A stretch of DNA of 17,654 bases from Alistipes sp. (GTDB lineage: Bacteria > Bacteroidota > Bacteroidia > Bacteroidales > Rikenellaceae): positions 1 through 17,654 of the forward strand of contig JAFXIS010000067.1 in NCBI GenBank assembly GCA_017532885.1, read 5' to 3'. How positions within the stretch are numbered: position 1 is the first letter of the stretch; each line of letters starts with the position of its first letter. Under the pieces are notes generated by a model, which was not told where the DNA came from, did no database searches, and saw only the letters and a program-made list of their open reading frames with translations. Position numbers and translations under genes: made by a program. This document shows, piece by piece, positions 1 to 7,738 of the stretch.

Positions 1-318
1 CCAAGTATGCTGCGCTTTTTCATCCTTCGAGCAGCTTCAAAATAGCTATTGTTATAAAACTTTTACAAAGGAGCCTGTCTAACAAGGCTCTTTTGGCATC
101 TGCCTTGTCTGAAAAATGCTCACATACGCCAAGTATGCTGCGCTTTTTCATCCTTCGAGCAGCTTCAAAATAGCTATTGTTATAAAACTTTTACAAAGGA
201 GCCTGTCTAACAAGGCTCTTTTGGCATCTGCCTTGTCTGAAAAATGCTCACATACGCCAAGTATGCTGAAAATAGATATAAAGGAGCCTGTCTAACAACA
301 AATAGACAGGCTCTTTCT
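1..318 (+). repeat. Tandem 128-bp repeat: two identical units and a truncated third
   Basis: Positions 1-128 and 129-256 are identical as read. A third unit begins at 257, keeps the first 12 bases, loses most of the middle and rejoins the unit at AAAGGAGCCTGTCTAACAA before entering the terminator at 284-313. The array may continue beyond the left edge because position 1 is already inside repeat sequence. Each full unit contains a short hairpin with a T run (GAGCC 71-75, GGCTC 86-90, TTTT 91-94; again at 199-222) and a CATAC-GCCAA-GTATG stem-loop. About 90 bp of the unit (GGCTC at 86 to TAGC at 174) reappears, diverged, at 16243-16333. No reading frame is apparent. The region from 1 to the GH2 stop at 338 holds only these repeats and the terminator. 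Confidence 0.95.
284..317. terminator. Strong intrinsic terminator, probably bidirectional
   Basis: The perfect 11-bp stem GAGCCTGTCTA (284-294) pairs with TAGACAGGCTC (303-313) around an 8-nt loop and is followed on the plus strand by TTTCTTCTTTT. On the minus strand it lies 25 bp beyond the GH2 stop codon, with a weaker T-rich tail. It can therefore end both the minus-strand operon and any plus-strand transcript entering from the left. The left arm matches the sequence carried inside each upstream 128-bp repeat. Confidence 0.85.
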
Positions 319-337
319 TCTTTTGAAATATGTTGCT

Positions 338-2497
338 CTATAAATTCAATCCCGAAAAATCTACTCTCATATCCTCGGTTGCAACCGTTGCCGGAACTTC
401 GATTGTGAGAACTCGTTTCTCGTTGGGCAAGAGGTGGAAATATCCCTCGGATGCGTATGCCGGAAGTATAGCCTTATCGCTATCGGCATAGCGAATATTC
501 GATTTAAGGTTTAAGGCGATATTCTTCGAGCGGTTTCGTACCTCCATCGTCAGGGTTGTCGCCTCGGCACTCTGCTGCTTACGCAAAACGCGCCATGCGA
601 TAGCCGCCTCACCTACGCAATCCATCGAGGCGTAGCGTGTGGGATTGGCTGCATCAATCCAATAATCATTCTCCGAGAGGAGCGTGCCGCGCTGGTCGGT
701 CAATCTCAGGCGTACAAGTGTCAAAGATTGCGCCGCTTGAGGTAAAGTGAGTTCGGCACAGTCGGTTGCGCAGTTTGCGGCGATATCGGCTGCGTATTTA
801 CTCTTCGAGAGCAACTTGCCGCTCTTGTCGTATATTGCAACATGCGCCGTAGCCTCATTATACTCATTTCGCGAAGCATTCACTACCTGCAACTTCTTCG
901 AGGTGGCGTTCCACTGAATATGTGTCGGCTCACACGCCTTGCGTGAGGCGAAATATGCCGCGGGCGTTTCGTAGTCGTAGGTGTAGGTTTGCCAGATAAC
1001 ACTCGGCCATGCAGGGTGTGTCATCCATAGGAGCAAACCACTTGTGTAACTCCACATTTTGTGGTTCCAGCTCTCGAACATATTGCGGTAAATCTCGTAG
1101 TTGAGATATTGCGCGCGGTCGCAGAACTCATCAATATCCTCGCAGGGCTTGTCGCCGAGTGAGTGGATATGTTGCATATAATCCTGCCAGCCGTGGATGT
1201 TCTGGTGTAGGTCATGATAGTAATATACATCGCCTATGGGCCACAAATCCTCCTCGGCAATGAATTTGCGAATAGTCTCCGCCGTAGGCATTGAGGGCGC
1301 ACCCAGCTCGGTAGAGAAGCCCTCCGCCTTACCTGTTACGAACTCCTGATATTTGTCGAAATAACCCCAAGGACCGCTCTGGCAGAGGTTCATCAGGCGT
1401 GAGTTGCCATGATAGTGGCGTGTGCCATCCTCATTAAGTACGATATCCTGAAAACCATCCTCCAAATAGTCGGGAGCATAACCCTCGTTGCGCGGACACC
1501 ATATTGCAATCGAAGGGTGGTTGCGGTAGCGACGCACAATCTCGCGAGCATTCGCCAAGAAGAGGTTTGCATCTATGGGGTTGAGGTTGTAGTCGCCCGT
1601 CGAAATCGAAAAATCGTTCCACACAAGCAGACCATATTCATCACATAACTCATAGAATACCTCCTCGGTCGATTCACCGGTCCAGTTGCGCACCATCGTG
1701 AAATTCATCTCCTTATGTAGTCGGAAATATGGCTCTAAACGCTCGCGGCTAACGCGTTTCATTCCATCGTCCATACCCCAGTTACCTCCCTTGCAGAAGA
1801 TGCGTTCGCCATTTACGCAGATTACCAAATATGGGTTTTCGCTGTCGGCTAAACGCTCCACATATTGCTCCATGCCTTTATGCAGGGCGGGAATTACGGT
1901 CTGACCAAATCGACCATTGCCCGTCGTGATACGCTTGCGATAGTTTAGTAAGACCTTACCCTCGTCGGCAATGTCGGTGGGGCTATATCTAAAACGGATA
2001 TGCTGCTTCTCGTCGTTGCGTGCCATAAGCTCATAGCTAAGCTCTCTCACGCCGAAACGAACGCTCTTCGTCTGTACGCTCTTGCCTCCCTGCTCGATAG
2101 AGAGCTTTAGCGTATAGAGCGGTTGCTCACCATAGCCATTGGGCCACCAGAGTTTGGGGTTTTGCATCACAAGCTGCTCAAACTCCTTCTTTGAGAACTC
2201 AACTTCGCGTTTCTCTCCGGCTGCCAGCGTGACCTCCTTTGTAAAGGTTATGTCGCCAATCTCGCCGTGGATGTTCGCCGTAGATTGTGTGCGGGCGCTA
2301 TTCTCCAACGCTGCCACGATGGTAATATCTGCCTTCGAGGTGTCGGGTAGTGGCAGGTCCGTAATAACCTGAATATCTTTCAACGCGAGATTGCCACTAC
2401 GCACGATTTCTACATCCTGCCAGATGCCGATGTTTCTATCGCGAATGCCGGGAATCCAGTCCCAACCCTCCGACGAAATGAATGTCGGGCCATCCAA
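338..2497 (-). CDS. C-terminal catalytic fragment of the broken GH2 enzyme
   Basis: The open frame has 719 codons if it starts at the TTG at 2497, but that codon is internal to the family sequence (LCLDGPTF), so it is unlikely to be a natural start. It contains the GH2 Ig-like domain, then the TIM barrel with FCKGGNWGMDD (about 234-244), the acid/base E338 in PRNEG and the probable nucleophile E397 in STELG. It ends with an Ig-like C-terminal region and TAG at 338-340. It lacks a signal peptide and the sugar-binding domain, so independent expression as an active exported enzyme is doubtful. Use of TAG as this frame's own terminator argues against TAG being read as an amino acid in this organism. 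Confidence 0.7.
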   Translation of the reverse strand: MDGPTFISSEGWDWIPGIRDRNIGIWQDVEIVRSGNLALKDIQVITDLPLPDTSKADITIVAALENSARTQSTANIHGEIGDITFTKEVTLAAGEKREVEFSKKEFEQLVMQNPKLWWPNGYGEQPLYTLKLSIEQGGKSVQTKSVRFGVRELSYELMARNDEKQHIRFRYSPTDIADEGKVLLNYRKRITTGNGRFGQTVIPALHKGMEQYVERLADSENPYLVICVNGERIFCKGGNWGMDDGMKRVSRERLEPYFRLHKEMNFTMVRNWTGESTEEVFYELCDEYGLLVWNDFSISTGDYNLNPIDANLFLANAREIVRRYRNHPSIAIWCPRNEGYAPDYLEDGFQDIVLNEDGTRHYHGNSRLMNLCQSGPWGYFDKYQEFVTGKAEGFSTELGAPSMPTAETIRKFIAEEDLWPIGDVYYYHDLHQNIHGWQDYMQHIHSLGDKPCEDIDEFCDRAQYLNYEIYRNMFESWNHKMWSYTSGLLLWMTHPAWPSVIWQTYTYDYETPAAYFASRKACEPTHIQWNATSKKLQVVNASRNEYNEATAHVAIYDKSGKLLSKSKYAADIAANCATDCAELTLPQAAQSLTLVRLRLTDQRGTLLSENDYWIDAANPTRYASMDCVGEAAIAWRVLRKQQSAEATTLTMEVRNRSKNIALNLKSNIRYADSDKAILPAYASEGYFHLLPNEKRVLTIEVPATVATEDMRVDFSGLNL

Positions 2498-2524
2498 GCA
2501 GAGCGCACCTCCATTCGGGCCTGC

Positions 2525-3178
2525 CTAGTTGAACTCCTGCTCATGTGGAATACCGGGGTTATGAGGAGGAATGATACGCACGGCAAGGGTATTTTCGCCC
2601 TCACTCTTCAGCACCTCGTTAATCGGGAACTCGGCACGCGTAAAGGCTCCGGCGATGTGTCCCAAACGCTTTTTGTTGAGCCATACCTCGGCTTTATAGT
2701 TTATGCCATTGAAAAGTAGAGTTAATTGCTCGGATTCGGCATATTCGGGCGTGGGGAATGATATGCGGTACCACCACTCCTGACGGCACAAAGTTTCAGG
2801 GATGTAGAGGTTGTTCAATCCGTAATAAGGGTCGGGGTAGACCTGCTGCTCAACAAGCGTTGTAAGCACTGTACCCGGCACCGTAGCATTGTACCAGCCG
2901 TTGGTGGTTGCTGTGTCCCATATCGATATATCCTTCTCGACGAGTGTCGCCGCCTCAATCAACTGCCAACCTTCCGAGAGCGTTAAGTTGCCATCTGCGG
3001 TAGGCGCAAGTGTTGTTGGTCTATTAACAAAAGCTTTACGCTCGCACACGGGCACCGGAGCCTTCGACTTGGGCAGATTATCCTGCGATTGAGGAAATAC
3101 CAATCCAAAATTACCTTGACCCCAAGCTCCTTGCGCGAGGGCAAGGAGTAGGGGCAGAATCAGACAAACTCTTTTCAT
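2525..3178 (-). CDS. N-terminal fragment of the broken GH2 enzyme (signal peptide and sugar-binding domain)
   Basis: This frame of 217 codons starts with ATG at 3178, 13 bp downstream of the peptidase stop. Residues 1-20 form a Sec signal peptide (MKRVCLILPLLLALAQGAWG). Residues from about 60 carry the GH2 N-terminal jelly-roll pattern, including EWWYRISF and LLFNGINYKAEVWLNKKRLG, which is the typical carbohydrate-binding fold of this family. It ends at HEQEFN followed by TAG, in a segment that in GH2 enzymes normally continues into a GPNGG/CLDGPTF stretch. That stretch is encoded in the same frame immediately after the stop. If translated alone it would be a secreted, non-catalytic domain. 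Confidence 0.75.
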   Translation of the reverse strand: MKRVCLILPLLLALAQGAWGQGNFGLVFPQSQDNLPKSKAPVPVCERKAFVNRPTTLAPTADGNLTLSEGWQLIEAATLVEKDISIWDTATTNGWYNATVPGTVLTTLVEQQVYPDPYYGLNNLYIPETLCRQEWWYRISFPTPEYAESEQLTLLFNGINYKAEVWLNKKRLGHIAGAFTRAEFPINEVLKSEGENTLAVRIIPPHNPGIPHEQEFN

Positions 3179-3191
3179 GTGCTAAATATTG

Positions 3192-5624
3192 TTATCGTTG
3201 CGGAATATCTACTTCTCGTTGGCGACCATCAATCAGGTAGTCGGTGAAATGCTCAACCAAACGCCAATAGAAATACTCGTTCATGTCGCCAAAGCCGTGG
3301 CGCTGTGTAGGCAGATAGAGCATGTCGAAACGCTTGTTGGCGCGGATTAAGGCATTTACAACGCGGGTAGAGTTGCCTGGGTGTACATTGTTGTCAATCT
3401 CGCCATGTACCAACAGCAAGTGACCCTTCAAGCGGCGTGCAATTTCGGGATTGCTGCTAATCTTGTAGACGAATGTGGTGTCGCCATTCTCCTTGACCTC
3501 CTCCTTTACGCCGTGGTGAGTCTCGCTCCACCAACGATTGTAAATCTTGTTGTCGTGGTTGCCGGCGCATGAAACAGCCGCCTTAAAGAAGTCGGGGTAC
3601 TGCAAAATCGCAGCCGTAGACATAAATCCACCACCTGAGTGTCCATGGATACCTACGCGGTTGATGTCGATAAAGTCGTGGCGCGCTGCAAGCTGCTCGA
3701 TAGCAGCCTTCTGGTCTGCCAAACCATAGTCGCGAAGATTGCCATAGCCGTAGTTATGATACCACTTCGAACGGTCGGGGTGACCTCCGCGGTTACCTAC
3801 CGTAATGACGATGAAGCCGGCCTGAGCCAAGCGGTCGGTGCGTACCGTCATGCGAGTGTAGGGGTAGACTGTAGCCTCAGTCTGAGGTCCCGGATAGACA
3901 TAATCGACGATAGGATACTTCTTTGTGGGGTCGAAGTTGAAAGGCTTATACATGACGCCATAGAGGTCGGTAACGCCGTCGGCAGCCTTTACGGTGAAGG
4001 TCTCGGGGAACTTGTAACCATTTGCTAAGAGCTGTGAGAAGTCACTCTTCTCCAAATCCATAACCTTGTTACCCATGCAGTCGAAGAGAGCTGTTTCGGG
4101 AATAGCGTCTACGCGAGAGTAGTTATCTACAAAGTAGCGTGCCGAATCATCCATAGTAGGAGTGTGGAAGAAATTACCCTTATCCAACAACTTGACAGCG
4201 CCTCCGTCAAGGCTTACAGAGTAGAAGTGCTGATAGTAGGGATTCTCACCCTCCTCGCGACCCATAGCGGTGAAATATACCACGCGGCGCTTCTCATCTA
4301 CCTTTACAATCTGATGAACATGCCATGCACCTTCGGTGAGGCGACGCTTAAGATTACCCTGGTCATCGTAGAGGTAGAGGTGTGCCCAGCCGTCGCGCTC
4401 GCTCCACTGAATAATCTCCTTGCCATTATTGACGGCAGAGAGTGGGCGAACCTCGATATATGTATTGAGGCGCTCCTCGATGATTGGGCGCAAAGTATCC
4501 TGTCCAATGGTGTAAGAGCAGATGTCGATGCGGTGCAAATCGCGGCTTGAGCGAGTTACGAACATACGATTCTCATCGCCCAACCAGATGTTTGGCTGGT
4601 CGTACATATGGCGCTGCTTATGCTCTCGGGGACGACGAGCGATAGAGAGTGTCTGGTCTTTGAAGCGCGATGTGGTAATCTCCTTGCGCGAATTGTCGGT
4701 CATATCGAACAAATAGAGGTGGTATTGCGGAGCCTCCTTCTCGCCCGGCATCTGATATTTATAGCTCTCGAGTGTGGGGCGTGGCTCGGCGATAGCATCT
4801 ATAACCCAAAGCTCCTTAACCTTGCGGTAGTCGGCAAGGGTTACGGCAAAGTAGCGAGAGTCGGGTGACCATACGCCATAAACGCCTTTGCGTTTGCCAT
4901 TGCAGAGCGTGTCGGTGTTGAGCATAGAGTAAGGCTGTCCGTAACCGAAATCCTTTACACCGTCGTCGGTAATCTGAATCTCTACAACGGTTGAATCCTT
5001 CTCGTTCTTCTTCAGCTTCTCGTAATCCTCGCGCGACATGCGATAGAGGTTCAAATCTTTAGCATAAACAACGGTTTTGCCATCGGGAGAAACCGAAGCC
5101 CAACGCAACTCCTTGGTCTCCTTCTTCTTATCCTTGAGGTGTGTGAGCTGCTTAGAGTTGAAGTCGTACGAGAAGTAGAAAATCTGCTTTTCGCCTCGCT
5201 TTGCCTTCTTGCCCTCCTCCGGCTTAGCCTCTTGAGATGATACTACCTCAAAGGTGAAGGTGTTGCCATCCTCCTCGACATCCAAATTTCGAATGGGGAG
5301 CTGCTCGGCGATAAATGGGTCGTGCATGATTTCGCTGAGCTCGGAAGCCATCTTTACATGGTCAAACAGCGGCTCACGCTTGCGTGCTACGGGGTCTACA
5401 ACCCACCATTTGGTACCTGCACTGGTCTTGTAGCTGTACCAGAACTTCTCTCCCGACTTGAAATAGTGGGGGTCAATGGTTGTTGAGAAGAGCATATTCT
5501 GCAACTTCGATGCAGTAAAGCGCTCTGCCAACTCGTAACGGTTTGTAGTCGTGTTGCCGTTATCGGCGTATGCTACGCTGCAAAAAGCGAGGAACGATAA
5601 CGAAAGAATTATAAGCCTTTTCAT
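3192..5624 (-). CDS. S9B family dipeptidyl-peptidase (DPP-IV-like prolyl oligopeptidase fold)
   Basis: This exported serine peptidase of 810 residues has a signal peptide at 1-20 (cleavage near AYA-DN). An eight-bladed DPPIV_N propeller spans about 60-530 and an alpha/beta-hydrolase domain about 545-800. The catalytic triad can be read as Ser663 in GHSGGG, Asp744 in GEIDNN and His776 in QRHGFG. The propeller carries WSERDGW (407-413), whose acidic residue is the usual anchor for the substrate N-terminus in this group. Such enzymes release di- or tripeptides, often after proline, in the periplasm or on the outer membrane of Bacteroidales. It lies 45 bp after the esterase gene and 13 bp before the GH2 gene, so it is probably the middle gene of an operon. 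Exact specificity (DPP-IV or prolyl tripeptidyl) cannot be set from sequence alone. Confidence 0.93.
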   Translation of the reverse strand: MKRLIILSLSFLAFCSVAYADNGNTTTNRYELAERFTASKLQNMLFSTTIDPHYFKSGEKFWYSYKTSAGTKWWVVDPVARKREPLFDHVKMASELSEIMHDPFIAEQLPIRNLDVEEDGNTFTFEVVSSQEAKPEEGKKAKRGEKQIFYFSYDFNSKQLTHLKDKKKETKELRWASVSPDGKTVVYAKDLNLYRMSREDYEKLKKNEKDSTVVEIQITDDGVKDFGYGQPYSMLNTDTLCNGKRKGVYGVWSPDSRYFAVTLADYRKVKELWVIDAIAEPRPTLESYKYQMPGEKEAPQYHLYLFDMTDNSRKEITTSRFKDQTLSIARRPREHKQRHMYDQPNIWLGDENRMFVTRSSRDLHRIDICSYTIGQDTLRPIIEERLNTYIEVRPLSAVNNGKEIIQWSERDGWAHLYLYDDQGNLKRRLTEGAWHVHQIVKVDEKRRVVYFTAMGREEGENPYYQHFYSVSLDGGAVKLLDKGNFFHTPTMDDSARYFVDNYSRVDAIPETALFDCMGNKVMDLEKSDFSQLLANGYKFPETFTVKAADGVTDLYGVMYKPFNFDPTKKYPIVDYVYPGPQTEATVYPYTRMTVRTDRLAQAGFIVITVGNRGGHPDRSKWYHNYGYGNLRDYGLADQKAAIEQLAARHDFIDINRVGIHGHSGGGFMSTAAILQYPDFFKAAVSCAGNHDNKIYNRWWSETHHGVKEEVKENGDTTFVYKISSNPEIARRLKGHLLLVHGEIDNNVHPGNSTRVVNALIRANKRFDMLYLPTQRHGFGDMNEYFYWRLVEHFTDYLIDGRQREVDIPQR

Positions 5625-5669
5625 AATTATCTAAATATATTTTGTTGGTTGCGAGGTTTTCCGGGGGAT

Positions 5670-6479
5670 TTAGTTCTCTTGAAAATAGTTGCTGAAAAAC
5701 AACATCTGATACTTTACGGCATTGGTCCAATAGCCCCAAGTGTGACCACCCGGACGAGAGTAGAAGTCGTGGGGGATATTCTCCTTAAGCAACTTTTCGT
5801 GCAAAGCGCAGTTTACGCCGTAGAAAAAGTCTTGAACACCGCAATCGATAGCCAACTTAAGCGAGTTGGGCTGAAGCAGATGTGTCTGGTTGATAACGGT
5901 ATAATTCTCCCAATTCTCGGGGTTTTGTTCTTGCTCTCCCAAGAGTGAGGGAATCTCCCAATTCTTCGGAAATGGGCGAATATCTACGCCTCCCGATAGT
6001 GCTCCGGCAGCACCAAACAAATCCTGATGGCGGAACGAGAGCCAAAGTGCTCCGTGACCACCCATCGAGTTGCCTGTAATGGCGCGAGAAGTGCGGTCGG
6101 CATGTGTGCGATAGTGCGAGTCGATATAGGGGATAAGTTCTTTTGTTATAAATGTTTCGTACTTGAACGAGGGGTCCACGGGGCTGTCCCAATACCAACT
6201 GTGGTGACCTCCGTCGGGCATTACGATGATGATGCCATACTGATCTGCCAAAGCACTTGCGTTGGCATTGTTGTGCCAAGCATGGAAATTATCTCCGCAG
6301 CCATGCAGAAGGTATACCACCGGCACATCCTTCATCTCATGATAACCTTCGGGTAGGACCACCGCGGCCATGACATCTTTGTTCATGGCTTGGCTATGAA
6401 TTGCCACAATCTCGCGGGTGTATGACCATGCCGATAACTGCAATAGAAGTGCGATGCTTAAAAGAAATAGTTTTTTCAT
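5670..6479 (-). CDS. Putative exported esterase (PF00756, esterase D / acetylxylan-esterase-like)
   Basis: This is a 269-residue alpha/beta hydrolase with an N-terminal signal peptide (about 1-19, ending SAWS-Y). The oxyanion region VYLLHGCGDN is at about 55-64 and the nucleophile Ser138 lies in GNSMGG. A probable catalytic Asp217 is in GVQDFF and His246 in RPGGHTW. This pattern fits the putative esterase family, which includes S-formylglutathione hydrolases, feruloyl and acetylxylan esterases and mycolyltransferases. With a signal peptide, and with peptidase and glycosidase neighbours, a periplasmic carbohydrate or polymer esterase is the likeliest role; the substrate is inferred only. It is first in the minus-strand operon and has a TATATTTG -7 box upstream at 6562-6569. 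Confidence 0.88.
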   Translation of the reverse strand: MKKLFLLSIALLLQLSAWSYTREIVAIHSQAMNKDVMAAVVLPEGYHEMKDVPVVYLLHGCGDNFHAWHNNANASALADQYGIIIVMPDGGHHSWYWDSPVDPSFKYETFITKELIPYIDSHYRTHADRTSRAITGNSMGGHGALWLSFRHQDLFGAAGALSGGVDIRPFPKNWEIPSLLGEQEQNPENWENYTVINQTHLLQPNSLKLAIDCGVQDFFYGVNCALHEKLLKENIPHDFYSRPGGHTWGYWTNAVKYQMLFFSNYFQEN

Positions 6480-6561
6480 AATGTTTAGATATAAGATTAT
6501 TAATATTAATTCAAAATACGGAATATCAATTTAATATGATGCATTTGGTCAATATCAATGA

Positions 6562-6569
6562 CAAATATA
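6562..6569 (-). promoter_or_regulatory. Candidate promoter -7 box of the esterase-peptidase-GH2 operon
   Basis: On the minus strand this reads TATATTTG, matching the Bacteroidetes TAnnTTTG element. Transcription would start near 6556, giving a leader of about 75 nt before ATG at 6479. No good TTTG -33 box is seen about 20 bp further upstream. The 9-bp direct repeat AATATCAAT (6522-6530 and 6551-6559) lies over the predicted start region. Confidence 0.5.
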
Positions 6570-6594
6570 GCGAAAAAGAATGGGATTTTTATGG

Positions 6595-6621
6595 TTGTAG
6601 AAGAATAATTGTCTAATTTTG
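6595..6621 (+). promoter_or_regulatory. Promoter of the DUF1080-type lipoprotein gene
   Basis: TTG at 6595-6597, a 16-bp spacer and TAATTTTG at 6614-6621 fit the Bacteroidetes promoter pattern. The predicted start point is near 6628, leaving a leader of under 20 nt before ATG at 6646. It is divergent from the esterase operon promoter, and the two share a 166-bp intergenic region. Confidence 0.5.
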
Positions 6622-6645
6622 TGAAAAGTTAATTTCAAAACAATT

Positions 6646-7281
6646 ATGAGAGTAAGATTTTCTATTGTAATGTTAATCTCTGCACTTTGGTTTGCGGGGT
6701 GCTGTAATAACTCTACCGAGAAACAGGTTTTGTTTGATGGTAAGAGCCTTATAGGCTGGAGTGGCGTTTTGATGCCGGGCGAGACGAAGGTAAGCAGTTT
6801 GGATGTTTTCAATGTTCGCAATGGCAATATCTGTATCGCCGGAGAGCCTTTCGGGTATATCTATACCGAGGAGCTGTATTCGAGCTACAATCTACATGTG
6901 GAGTGGCGCTGGGTAGGCGAGGGTACAAATAGTGGCATATTCCTGCATGTCAAGGATGCTGATAAGGTGTGGCCCGAGGCTATTGAGTGTCAGTTGTGCG
7001 CAGGTAAGGCGGGTGATATTGTACTACTTGGCGGCGCGAAGATTCTCGATATCGAGAGTAAGGAGGAGTTTCCGATAAAACCGCGCTATGGTGACTTTGA
7101 AAAACAGATAGGGGAGTGGAATGTCGCTGAGATAAGGTGCGATGGTCGTCAGATTAAAATCTATATAAATGGCGAGTTGGCAAACGAGTGTACTACGATT
7201 AATAGTCGCGGCCACATAGCTTTGCAGAGCGAGGGAGGTCCCATCGAGTTCCGCAATATTTATCTTACCCGGATAAAGTAA
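6646..7281 (+). CDS. DUF1080 / 3-keto-disaccharide hydrolase-type lipoprotein
   Basis: This 211-residue protein has a lipoprotein signal peptide: MRVRFSIVMLISALWFAG, then lipid-acceptor Cys19 (lipobox FAGC). The mature part has the DUF1080 concanavalin-like pattern: LFDGKSLIGW (29-38), NSGIFLHV (95-102), the WPEAIECQ segment (109-116), GEWN (156-159), INGELAN (174-180) and the closing GHIALQSEGGPIEFRNI strand (189-205). PF06439 members bind or cleave glucosides and 3-keto sugars, and single-domain lipoproteins of this size are common in Bacteroidetes. It stands alone between the divergent esterase operon and the next promoter at 7305. Family assignment is firm; the enzymatic activity of this member is not shown. 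Confidence 0.88.
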   Translation: MRVRFSIVMLISALWFAGCCNNSTEKQVLFDGKSLIGWSGVLMPGETKVSSLDVFNVRNGNICIAGEPFGYIYTEELYSSYNLHVEWRWVGEGTNSGIFLHVKDADKVWPEAIECQLCAGKAGDIVLLGGAKILDIESKEEFPIKPRYGDFEKQIGEWNVAEIRCDGRQIKIYINGELANECTTINSRGHIALQSEGGPIEFRNIYLTRIK

Positions 7282-7304
7282 CACTCCTATTGAGGTGAGA
7301 AAAG

Positions 7305-7336
7305 TTTGCATTTATTGATTCGGTTTATTATATTTG
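7305..7336 (+). promoter_or_regulatory. Promoter of the 95-aa protein gene
   Basis: TTTG (7305-7308), a 20-bp spacer and TATATTTG (7329-7336) make a textbook Bacteroidetes promoter. The start point would be near 7342, giving a 5' leader of about 27 nt before ATG at 7369. Its presence implies that the small gene is transcribed independently of the lipoprotein gene 88 bp upstream. Confidence 0.7.
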
Positions 7337-7368
7337 CATATTGAAAGATTTATAAAAACTATAAGATT

Positions 7369-7656
7369 ATGGCAAATTTGAGAATTCTTAAGAAGGAGAT
7401 AGACTATCGTTTGGAGGAGTTTGTCTTTGATTGCGAAATGGCTATCTACTTCCAGCCCTCGAAGGAGGAGGCTGTTGTAGCTTTGATGGAGAAGGCTGTG
7501 GCTTTGCGCAATGCACTTTATGTAAAGGCTAACAATCCTACCGAGCCTCACAACGCTTCACTTGTACGCAAGTATTACGCAGCTATGCGTCGTGATATGG
7601 TATCATCGTTTGCTGCGATGTTCGAGGAGCTGAGCGCTTTGAACGAGGCAAAATAG
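7369..7656 (+). CDS. Unrecognised small protein, 95 aa
   Basis: I do not recognise a family. The protein is soluble in appearance, has no signal peptide or membrane segment, and is rich in Glu, Ala and Lys with predicted helical character throughout. A central KANNPTEPHN stretch (about 53-62) probably breaks it into helical hairpins, and RKYYAAMRRDMVSSF (about 67-81) is a positively charged patch. It has one cysteine (C23). Coding status is supported by a consensus promoter at 7305-7336, an ATG start, a TAG stop and a strong terminator 22 bp after the stop. The gene is monocistronic and convergent with the PepSY gene. It could be a conserved Bacteroidales cytoplasmic protein; no function can be assigned. 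Confidence 0.8.
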   Translation: MANLRILKKEIDYRLEEFVFDCEMAIYFQPSKEEAVVALMEKAVALRNALYVKANNPTEPHNASLVRKYYAAMRRDMVSSFAAMFEELSALNEAK

Positions 7657-7678
7657 CCCTCCTTTATGTTGAAACAAT

Positions 7679-7704
7679 AAGAGCCTGCCGAATGGCAGGC
7701 TCTT
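7679..7704. terminator. Bidirectional intrinsic terminator between convergent genes
   Basis: AAGAGCCTGCC (7679-7689) pairs perfectly with GGCAGGCTCTT (7694-7704) around a 4-nt loop and is flanked by T-rich sequence on the plus-strand side. It sits between the stop of the 95-aa gene (7656) and the stop of the PepSY gene (7739), so it can serve both. Confidence 0.85.
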
Positions 7705-7738
7705 GTCGTTTTGGTATAGAGGCGAAAACGCTTGATGT

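Larger units (their letters stand above)
338..3178 (-). pseudogene. GH2 glycoside hydrolase (beta-mannosidase-like) interrupted by an in-frame TAG
   Basis: Two adjacent minus-strand open frames are in the same frame (3178 minus 2497 is 681, or 227 codons) and are separated only by TAG at 2525-2527. Together they would encode about 946 residues, a normal size for large secreted GH2 enzymes. Order: signal peptide (1-20), jelly-roll sugar-binding domain (about 35-215), the stop at codon 218, Ig-like domain, TIM barrel and C-terminal Ig-like region. The barrel keeps the acid/base Glu in PRNEG (full-length residue 565) and a likely nucleophile Glu in STELG (residue 624). The family hydrolyses beta-linked sugars; the motifs suggest a beta-mannosidase or exo-glucosaminidase-like group, but the substrate is not determinable. 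It is last in the operon, 13 bp after the peptidase. The intact frame after the stop suggests a recent mutation or a sequence error. Confidence 0.85.

Noticed and set aside
1..318. CRISPR array
   Set aside because: The repeat unit is 128 bp with no unique spacers between units and no cas genes nearby. It is a plain tandem duplication.
2497..2497. TTG as the true start of a separate GH2 gene
   Set aside because: The TTG lies inside the family segment LCLDGPTF, and the nine codons between the stop and the TTG continue the same protein pattern. It is an artefact of accepting alternative starts.
2525..2527. TAG read as an amino acid (recoded or selenocysteine/pyrrolysine-like)
   Set aside because: TAG is used as the normal terminator in this same gene (338-340), uvrC, the folate enzyme gene and the 95-aa gene. 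No suppressor tRNA or downstream recoding structure is visible.
3639..4550. Plus-strand frames of about 129 codons opposite the peptidase gene
   Set aside because: They are antisense to a clearly conserved S9B peptidase with a complete catalytic triad. No promoter or protein motif is evident.
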